Position numbers and translations under genes: made by a program
Part shown: one piece after another, positions 1 through 4,561 of the stretch
How positions within the stretch are numbered: position 1 is the stretch's first letter
How the letters are laid out: the number at the start of each line of letters is the position of its first letter
Notes under the pieces: generated by a model
Told to the model about the DNA's origin: nothing
Databases searched by the model: none
The model's input: only the letters and a program-made list of their open reading frames with translations
From: an uncultured Eubacteriales bacterium
GTDB taxonomy: Bacteria > Bacillota > Clostridia > Monoglobales > Monoglobaceae
Assembly: GCA_900550775.1 (NCBI GenBank)
Contig: URTH01000139.1
Span: 1-5,085, forward strand
DNA: 5,085 bases
Direction of reading: 5' to 3'

Positions 1-143
1 GGACGCACGAAATCAAGGAGATGATGGGCGGCATGGGTCTTAACTCAATCGAGGCGCTGAAAGGAAACCGCCTGATGCTGCGCGGTGTCGGTCTTAATGA
101 GAAGGAACTGGAGATTCTTGGCATCAAGCATGCCGGTGAATAA
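1..143 (+). CDS. Glutamate synthase FMN-domain (core) protein, C-terminal end only
   Basis: The gene starts before the window. Reading from base 3, 46 residues remain before the TAA stop at 141-143, including MMGGMGLNSIEAL near the start and a tail ending LGIKHAGE. This tail resembles the end of the FMN-binding core domain of glutamate synthase-related proteins, where substrate 2-oxoglutarate plus ammonia becomes glutamate. No catalytic residue lies in the visible part, so the call rests on the tail plus context: an iron-sulfur protein, a flavoprotein and a separate GXGXG glutamate-synthase domain protein follow directly. Because the GXGXG domain is encoded separately downstream, this gene probably ends after the core domain, as in split glutamate synthases of archaea and some Clostridia. 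Whether the glutaminase domain is fused here or separate cannot be seen. There are 25 bases to the next start. Confidence 0.72.
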   Translation, partial: THEIKEMMGGMGLNSIEALKGNRLMLRGVGLNEKELEILGIKHAGE

Positions 144-152
144 GTCGAATCA

Positions 153-160
153 GAAGGGGA
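153..160 (+). promoter_or_regulatory. Ribosome binding site fixing the start of the iron-sulfur protein
   Basis: The purine run GAAGGGGA ends 8 bases before the ATG at 169, a good Shine-Dalgarno distance. An in-frame ATG at 160 abuts this run and an in-frame ATG at 85 lies inside the upstream gene with no visible site, so 169 is the best supported start. Confidence 0.6.
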
Positions 161-168
161 TGGAATCA

Positions 169-597
169 ATGAAACGGGTTTATGTCAATGAAGAATGGTG
201 CCTTGGCTGCCATTTGTGTGAATACCATTGCGCGTTTGCCGCCACCGGTGAAGAGGATATGGCGTCCGCGCTGAAAGATGTTGTTATTCGTCCGAGGATT
301 CGGGTTGAGGACGGAGACGGCGTACATTTTGCGGTCTCGTGCCGGCACTGTGAGGAACCGTATTGCGTGAAGGGCTGCATTGCCGGTGCCCTTTATAAGG
401 AGGACGGCGTGGTACGCTATCAAAAGGAAAAATGTGTGGGCTGCTATACCTGCGTTTTATCATGTCCGTACGGTGCGATTATGCCGGCGGAGGACGGCGT
501 GGTACAAAAGTGCGAACTGTGCGTCAACCGCGCCGGCGGTCAGCCTGCCTGTGTAAGCCATTGCCCGAACGGGGCGATCGTATTTGAAGAGAGGTGA
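169..597 (+). CDS. Ferredoxin-like 4x[4Fe-4S] electron-transfer protein of the glutamate synthase cluster
   Basis: This 142-residue cytoplasmic electron carrier has sixteen cysteines in four groups: C11/C14/C17/C21, C58/C61/C66/C70, C89/C92/C95/C99 and C115/C118/C128/C132. That is the count and spacing of the HycB/DMSO-reductase-B type of polyferredoxin, which holds four [4Fe-4S] clusters. Several groups end in the usual Cys-Pro (C99-P100, C132-P133). There is no signal peptide and no membrane segment. All cluster ligands are present, so the protein looks functional. It sits between the glutamate synthase core gene and an FAD oxidoreductase. I infer that it wires electrons from that flavoprotein, or from free ferredoxin, to the FMN of glutamate synthase. 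Its TGA stop (595-597) lies inside the ribosome binding site of the next gene, suggesting translational coupling. The family is certain; the exact redox partner is inferred. Confidence 0.9.
   Translation: MKRVYVNEEWCLGCHLCEYHCAFAATGEEDMASALKDVVIRPRIRVEDGDGVHFAVSCRHCEEPYCVKGCIAGALYKEDGVVRYQKEKCVGCYTCVLSCPYGAIMPAEDGVVQKCELCVNRAGGQPACVSHCPNGAIVFEER
399..505 (+). repeat. In-frame 17-bp direct repeat (399-415 and 489-505) within the iron-sulfur gene
   Basis: The 17 bases GGAGGACGGCGTGGTAC occur identically at 399-415 and 489-505, exactly 90 bases (30 codons) apart. Both copies encode Glu-Asp-Gly-Val-Val, at residues 78-82 and 108-112, each lying between two cysteine clusters. The identity at wobble positions is more than the shared peptide requires. 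Confidence 0.8.
591..597 (+). promoter_or_regulatory. Ribosome binding site of the FAD oxidoreductase, overlapping the upstream stop codon
   Basis: GAGGTGA at 591-597 contains the TGA stop of the iron-sulfur gene and lies 4 bases before the ATG at 602. It supports ATG 602 over the in-frame TTG at 584, which has no comparable site and lies inside the upstream gene. Confidence 0.7.
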
Positions 598-601
598 GAA
601 G

Positions 602-1834
602 ATGCGTTATGTAATCATTGGAAATTCCATTGCGGCGGTCGGGTGCATCGAAGGCATCCGCAGCGTGGACAAGATGGGCGAAATCGTTGTGGTTTCCAAA
701 GAGCCGCACCCGGTATATTCCCGTCCGCTGATCAGCTATCTGCTTTGCGGCAAAACGGATCGTGAGAAGATGAAGTACCGCGCGGATGATTTTTATCAAA
801 AGAACAGCGTACAGGTACTGTATGGCAAGAGCGCGGAAAAAATAGAAGAAAAAGACCATACGGTTGTCTTGGACGATGGAGAAAAAATTGCATATGATAA
901 GCTTTTGCTGGCGACCGGGTCATCACCGTTTGTGCCGCCCATGGAGGGGCTGGACACCGTGAAGGACGCCTACACCTTTATGTCGCTGGATGATGCGCTC
1001 TCGCTGGAGGCGGCGCTTGACCCGTCGAAGCGTGTTTTGATTGTCGGCGCCGGACTGATCGGTTTAAAATGTGCCGAGGGTATCTACGGCAGGGTAAAAA
1101 GCATTACGGTTGTGGATTTGGCAGACCGCATTCTGCCCAGTATTTTAGACGCAGAAGGTTCTCAAATGGTACAGGAGCATCTTGAGAAAAAGGGTATCAC
1201 CTTTCATCTGTCCGACAGTGTTGCAAGGTTCACAGACGGCACGGCACAGCTAAAGAGCGGTTGTACGATCCCTTATGATATCGTGGTGATTGCGGTCGGT
1301 GTGCGTGCCAACACAAGTTTATCTGAGGGCGCTAAAATCAAGACGGCGCGCGGATTTGTGACCGGTCTTGACTGCAAGACCACGGCCGAGGATATTTATG
1401 CGGCCGGCGACTGTGCCGAAAGCTATGATGTGGTAACGGGACAGGAGCGGGTGCTGGCGCTTTTGCCGAATGCGTATATGCAGGGCGAATGTGCCGGAAT
1501 CAACATGGCAGGCGACAGCAAAAAGTATGATTTTGCAATTCCGATGAATGCAATCGGGTTCTTTGGATTACACATGGTGACGGCCGGCAGCTATGACGGT
1601 GAGGCCTATGTGAAAAAGACGGCGGACGGTTATAAAAAGCTGGTTACCAAAGACAATCGGTTGGTTGGTTATATTTTGATCGGCAAAGTGGATCGCGCCG
1701 GGATTTATACGGCGATGATCCGAAAGAAAACACCGCTCGATACGCTGGATTTTGATAAAATCAAGGATCATCCGCAGCTGATGGCGTTTTCAAACTCGAA
1801 AAGAAAAGAACTGTTAGGAGGGGTACCGGTATGA
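602..1834 (+). CDS. NAD(P)/FAD-dependent oxidoreductase (pyridine nucleotide-disulfide/NirB-like fold), likely electron-input subunit of glutamate synthase
   Basis: This 410-residue soluble flavoprotein should pass electrons from NAD(P)H to a partner. Its N-terminal FAD-binding strand reads VIIGNSIAAVG (residues 4-14), the GxSxAAxG variant seen in NirB/rubredoxin-reductase-like members rather than the classic GxGxxG. The ATG motif LLATGSSP lies at 102-109, and the NAD(P)-binding GAGLIG at 149-154. The acidic D172 at the end of the following strand suggests a preference for NADH. The second FAD motif, IYAAGDCAE, lies at 265-273. No CxxxxC redox disulfide is evident. It differs from the usual GltD small subunit, lacking GltD's N-terminal iron-sulfur domain; the separate upstream ferredoxin may fill that role. 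Its last codons overlap the next start as ATGA (1831-1834), indicating coupled translation. Fold confidence is high; the role in glutamate synthesis is inferred from position. Confidence 0.88.
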   Translation: MRYVIIGNSIAAVGCIEGIRSVDKMGEIVVVSKEPHPVYSRPLISYLLCGKTDREKMKYRADDFYQKNSVQVLYGKSAEKIEEKDHTVVLDDGEKIAYDKLLLATGSSPFVPPMEGLDTVKDAYTFMSLDDALSLEAALDPSKRVLIVGAGLIGLKCAEGIYGRVKSITVVDLADRILPSILDAEGSQMVQEHLEKKGITFHLSDSVARFTDGTAQLKSGCTIPYDIVVIAVGVRANTSLSEGAKIKTARGFVTGLDCKTTAEDIYAAGDCAESYDVVTGQERVLALLPNAYMQGECAGINMAGDSKKYDFAIPMNAIGFFGLHMVTAGSYDGEAYVKKTADGYKKLVTKDNRLVGYILIGKVDRAGIYTAMIRKKTPLDTLDFDKIKDHPQLMAFSNSKRKELLGGVPV

Positions 1835-2553
1835 AGATCACGGCAGGCAGCATGCACTTTAAGCAGCTGAATGATTTGGTTCGAAATACAGAGGATCGTG
1901 AAATTGAGATCGAAAACTGTATTGGGCAGCGGTATATCGCAAGCGGACTTTCCGGCAAGGAAATCACCATTCACGGTGTACCCGGCAACGCGCTGGGCGC
2001 CTATCTTGACGGCAGCAAAATCATCGTAAAGGGAAACACCCAGGAGGCAACCGGCGATACCATGAACGACGGTATGATTGCCATCTACGGCAATGCCGGC
2101 GACGCGACCGGCTATGCGATGCGCGGCGGAAAAATCTATATCGAGGGATCCTCCGGCTACCGTACCGGGATTCATATGAAACAGTACGAGGACAAGGTGC
2201 CGGTCATTATCATCGGCGGATCGGCAGGCAGCTTTTTGGGCGAGTACCAGGCCGGCGGTCTTTTGGTGGTGCTCGGCATGGATCATCCGGGAAAGCTTCC
2301 GGTTTCCAACTTCTGCGGAACGGGAATGCACGGCGGAAAGATTTATCTTCGTTGTGATACGCCGCCGCATGACCTGCCGGCACAGGTGCAGGCGCACCTT
2401 GCAGATGATGCGGATATGGAAGAGATTTCGTCGTATTTACGCGAGTTTTGCGACATCTTTGATAAAAATTATGATGAGATATTGGCACACCCATTTTATG
2501 TGCTGACCCCAAACACCAAAAATCCCTATAAGCAATTGTATACCACCAACTAA
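1831..2553 (+). CDS. Stand-alone GXGXG (glutamate synthase C-terminal, GltB3-type) domain protein
   Basis: This 240-residue protein has repeated Gly-rich turns alternating with short hydrophobic strands from about residue 40 to 172 (for example GNALG 52-56, GNAGDATG 87-94, GGSAGSFLG 129-137). This is the right-handed beta-helix of the GXGXG family, which forms the C-terminal domain of bacterial glutamate synthase large subunits. There it is structural and helps support the internal ammonia tunnel. Here it is a separate polypeptide with a helical, acidic tail (about 185-220). The start is firm: TTAGGAGGGG lies just upstream and the ATG overlaps the previous TGA by four bases. The same domain also occurs in tungsten/molybdenum formylmethanofuran dehydrogenase subunit C, but the glutamate synthase core, flavoprotein and glnA neighbours favour glutamate synthase. 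It is the last gene of the first block. Confidence 0.87.
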   Translation: MKITAGSMHFKQLNDLVRNTEDREIEIENCIGQRYIASGLSGKEITIHGVPGNALGAYLDGSKIIVKGNTQEATGDTMNDGMIAIYGNAGDATGYAMRGGKIYIEGSSGYRTGIHMKQYEDKVPVIIIGGSAGSFLGEYQAGGLLVVLGMDHPGKLPVSNFCGTGMHGGKIYLRCDTPPHDLPAQVQAHLADDADMEEISSYLREFCDIFDKNYDEILAHPFYVLTPNTKNPYKQLYTTN

Positions 2554-2573
2554 AAATTTGAAAATTTTAGTTG
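2547..2573. repeat. 27-bp AT-rich inverted repeat overlapping the GXGXG stop codon and the glnA -35 element
   Basis: The arms CAACTAAAA (2547-2555) and TTTTAGTTG (2565-2573) are perfectly complementary, with three more pairs inside after one mismatch (2556/2564), centred on G2560. It contains the TAA stop at 2551-2553, and its last three bases are the TTG of the predicted -35 box. There is no T-run after it on either strand, so it does not look like an intrinsic terminator. An operator, or an A/T-rich UP-like element for RNA polymerase, are both possible. Confidence 0.6.
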
Positions 2574-2599
2574 AAATTGCCGTAAAGTTGTGGTACACT
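2571..2599 (+). promoter_or_regulatory. Predicted sigma-A promoter of glnA with extended -10
   Basis: TTGAAA (2571-2576) and TACACT (2594-2599) are separated by exactly 17 bases, and TG at 2591-2592 one base before the -10 forms an extended -10 element. A/T-rich sequence lies directly upstream. Transcription would start near 2605-2607, giving a leader of only about 27 bases before the glnA ATG at 2633. This is a sequence match only. Confidence 0.65.
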
Positions 2600-2632
2600 A
2601 AGTAAAAAGGCGGAAACGGAGGCGTAGAGAGC

Positions 2633-3955
2633 ATGAATCATACCGATGAAGAAATTCTTGACTTTGTAGAAGAGCACGATGTGAAGTTTGTGCGGCTCTC
2701 TTTTTGTGATCTGTTTGGCGTGCAAAAAAATATCGCGATTATGGCGGATCAGCTGCCCAGAGCGTTTGAAGAAGGGATTGCCTTTGACGGTTCGTCCGTT
2801 GCGGGCTTTACCAGTGTGGAATGCTCGGATTTATTCTTGGTGCCTGATTCCTCCAGCGTTGTGATTTTGCCGTGGCGACCGTCGCATGAGCGGGTAATGC
2901 GGATGTACTGTACCGTAAAAAACCCGGACGGCACTGTTTTTGAGGGTGACAGCCGCAACATTTTAAAACAGGCGTCCGACCGTGCGATGGAGATGGGGTA
3001 TCTGTGCCGGATCGGTACGGAATGTGAGTTTTACCTCTTTCAAAATGACGAGAACGCTATGCCAACGCTGAAACCTTTTGATTACGGTTCTTATGCGGAC
3101 ATTGCGCCGCTTGACCGAAGTGAGAATATCCGGCGTGAGATTTGTCTGAGCCTGGAAGAAATGGGGCTTTCTCCCGAAAGCTCCCATCATGAGAGCGGCC
3201 CCGGACAAAATGAGGTGGACTTTTGCTACGCGGACGCGCTTTCTGCGGCCGATAACTTTGTGACGTTTAAGGCTGCGGCAAAGTCGATCGCGATGCAAAA
3301 CGGTCTTTTTGCATCATTTACGCCAAAGCCGCTTCCCGATCACAGCGGAAGCGGAATGCACATCAATCTGTCCTTGCTGAAAAACGGGCAAAATCTGTTT
3401 CAGGTTCAGCCCCGGCATTCTAAGGATGCGGAGAGCTTTATTCAAGGCATCTTAGATCACATTGCGGAGATTACGGCATTCTTAAATCCTCTGCCCAATT
3501 CCTATGACCGGCTCGGTTCTATGGAGGCGCCGCGGTATATTACCTGGTCGCACCAAAACCGTTCTCAGCTGATTCGGATTCCGGCAAGCCGCAGCGGAGA
3601 AAGCACCCGTATGGAGGTGCGCTCTCCCGATTCTGCATGCAATCCTTATCTGGCGTTTGCGCTGCTGATCCATGCAGGACTTGACGGTATTGAAAAAAAG
3701 CGTAAGCTGGTTCCGCCTTGCAATCAGAACTTATACAAGGCGCAGGATTATGTAAAGGATCACAAGATTGAACGTCTGCCAAAGACCTTGGCAGAGGCGC
3801 TCAGTCTGGCAGAGTCCAGTACCTTGGTTCAGCAGGTGATTCCGGAGCGGGTTGCCAACCTTTATATCCAGAAAAAGAGGGTTGAATGGCAGCAATACCT
3901 GCATGCGGAAAACCGTGCGGAGGATTTTTACCGTAACACTTTCCTTTTGGTTTAG
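2633..3955 (+). CDS. glnA: Glutamine synthetase, class I (GlnA)
   Basis: GlnA condenses glutamate, ammonium and ATP into glutamine in the cytoplasm, normally as a dodecamer. The 440-residue length is that of the shorter GSI-alpha type, near the Bacillus enzyme. Visible signatures: FDGSS (51-55, with the ammonium-site Asp52), metal-binding E130 and E132 in GTECEFYLF, HHESGPGQNEVDF (185-197, with E187 and E194), GSGMHINLSL (239-248, with metal ligand H243), NRSQLIRIP (309-317) and RMEVRSPD (326-333, with E328 and R330). I see no counterpart of the adenylylation loop typical of the longer enterobacterial type. The flap segment reads NSYDRLGSMEAP (289-300), one residue shorter than the common NSYKRLVPGYEAP form; related clostridial enzymes appear similar. 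GGAGG (2618-2622) lies ten bases before ATG 2633. A promoter sits immediately upstream, and the ANTAR regulator follows after 9 bases. Confidence 0.97.
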   Translation: MNHTDEEILDFVEEHDVKFVRLSFCDLFGVQKNIAIMADQLPRAFEEGIAFDGSSVAGFTSVECSDLFLVPDSSSVVILPWRPSHERVMRMYCTVKNPDGTVFEGDSRNILKQASDRAMEMGYLCRIGTECEFYLFQNDENAMPTLKPFDYGSYADIAPLDRSENIRREICLSLEEMGLSPESSHHESGPGQNEVDFCYADALSAADNFVTFKAAAKSIAMQNGLFASFTPKPLPDHSGSGMHINLSLLKNGQNLFQVQPRHSKDAESFIQGILDHIAEITAFLNPLPNSYDRLGSMEAPRYITWSHQNRSQLIRIPASRSGESTRMEVRSPDSACNPYLAFALLIHAGLDGIEKKRKLVPPCNQNLYKAQDYVKDHKIERLPKTLAEALSLAESSTLVQQVIPERVANLYIQKKRVEWQQYLHAENRAEDFYRNTFLLV

Positions 3956-3964
3956 GAGGACGGT

Positions 3965-4540
3965 ATGGAACGCATTTTACTGGTGACGCAAAATGAAAAG
4001 TACCGCGAACAGTTTTCAAAACTGGTATCAGAGCATATCAAAGCGGAATTTTATTATGCCAGAACCAGCGGCGAGGCTTGGCGCATGATGTCCGATCACT
4101 CCTTTGCAATCGTTTTGATTTTGTCGCCGCTCCCGGACGAGTTTGGCAGCAATCTTGCAAAGATTGCTGCAAAGACAACGGCCGGCGTGATGGTGATTGC
4201 AAAAGGGTATCAGCTTGAAAATGTGCAGCAAAAGCTTGCGATGGAAGGGGTTTTTGCCTTTCATTCCGAGATGGGCAAAACCTTTTTCGGCTACGCGCTG
4301 GATCTGATGCTTGTTCTGCACAGAAGGCTGGCGGAAACTGCGCCGCAGACAGAAAAGCTGCATAAGCAGATTCGGGATATTCGATTGGTGAACCGTGCAA
4401 AATGTCTGTTGATTCAATATGAGGGGATGTCGGAAGAGGCGTCTCATAAATATATTGAAAAATTGGCGATGGATCAGCGCATGTCCCGCAGGGACGCTGC
4501 TCAGCTGGTTCTGGATCACTACGAGACATTACAAAATTAA
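3965..4540 (+). CDS. ANTAR-domain RNA-binding regulator with degenerate receiver domain
   Basis: This 191-residue protein is probably an RNA-binding antitermination regulator. Residues 1 to about 120 have a receiver-like alternation of strands and helices (RILLVTQN 3-10, FAIVLILSP 47-55, GVMVIAK 74-80). However, the paired acidic residues after strand 1 and the phosphoacceptor Asp at the end of strand 3 are missing; only the Lys equivalent (K80) remains. A helical linker about 118-140 leads to the C-terminal ANTAR three-helix domain (about 131-185), with the typical NRAKCLLIQYEGMSEEAS and later MSRRDAAQLVLDHY patterns. The AGGAGG site (3954-3959) overlaps the glnA stop, so translation is probably coupled. 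ANTAR regulators next to glnA are known in Clostridium; from memory, NitR of C. saccharobutylicum is the described example. The target RNA is not identified here. Signal input by phosphorylation seems unlikely. Confidence 0.92.
   Translation: MERILLVTQNEKYREQFSKLVSEHIKAEFYYARTSGEAWRMMSDHSFAIVLILSPLPDEFGSNLAKIAAKTTAGVMVIAKGYQLENVQQKLAMEGVFAFHSEMGKTFFGYALDLMLVLHRRLAETAPQTEKLHKQIRDIRLVNRAKCLLIQYEGMSEEASHKYIEKLAMDQRMSRRDAAQLVLDHYETLQN
4146..4170. repeat. Perfect 11-bp inverted repeat with 3-base loop inside the ANTAR gene
   Basis: GCAGCAATCTT (4146-4156) and AAGATTGCTGC (4160-4170) are exact reverse complements around GCA. In the mRNA this gives a strong hairpin (10 pairs with a five-base loop if the closing pair opens). 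It encodes parts of residues 61-69 of the regulator. No T-run follows on either strand, so it is not a standard terminator. Confidence 0.75.
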
Positions 4541-4561
4541 CATAGAGGAGGAAATTTTTCC

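Noticed and set aside
85..168. Longer N-terminal start at ATG 85 (or ATG 160) for the iron-sulfur protein
   Set aside because: ATG 85 lies inside the upstream glutamate synthase gene, has no visible ribosome site, and would add a tail unlike ferredoxins. ATG 160 abuts the purine run. ATG 169 has correct spacing.
584..601. TTG start adding six residues to the FAD oxidoreductase
   Set aside because: The extension MKRGEK lies before a typical flavoprotein start, and GAGGTGA is well placed for ATG 602 only.
1768..2397. Minus-strand open frame of 209 codons opposite the flavoprotein end and GXGXG gene
   Set aside because: It is antisense to a clear family gene, has no recognisable domain and is explained by the codon bias of the plus-strand gene. 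The other minus-strand open frames are rejected on the same grounds.
2547..2573. ANTAR two-hexaloop target or intrinsic terminator before glnA
   Set aside because: Only one hairpin is possible, its loop is about nine bases without the expected A and G positions, its stem is A/T-rich, and no T-run follows.
4550..4561. Short palindrome at the carA ribosome site that might hide it (GGAA/TTCC)
   Set aside because: Only four pairs around a four-base loop, and it covers little of the Shine-Dalgarno core, so control by it is not supportable.
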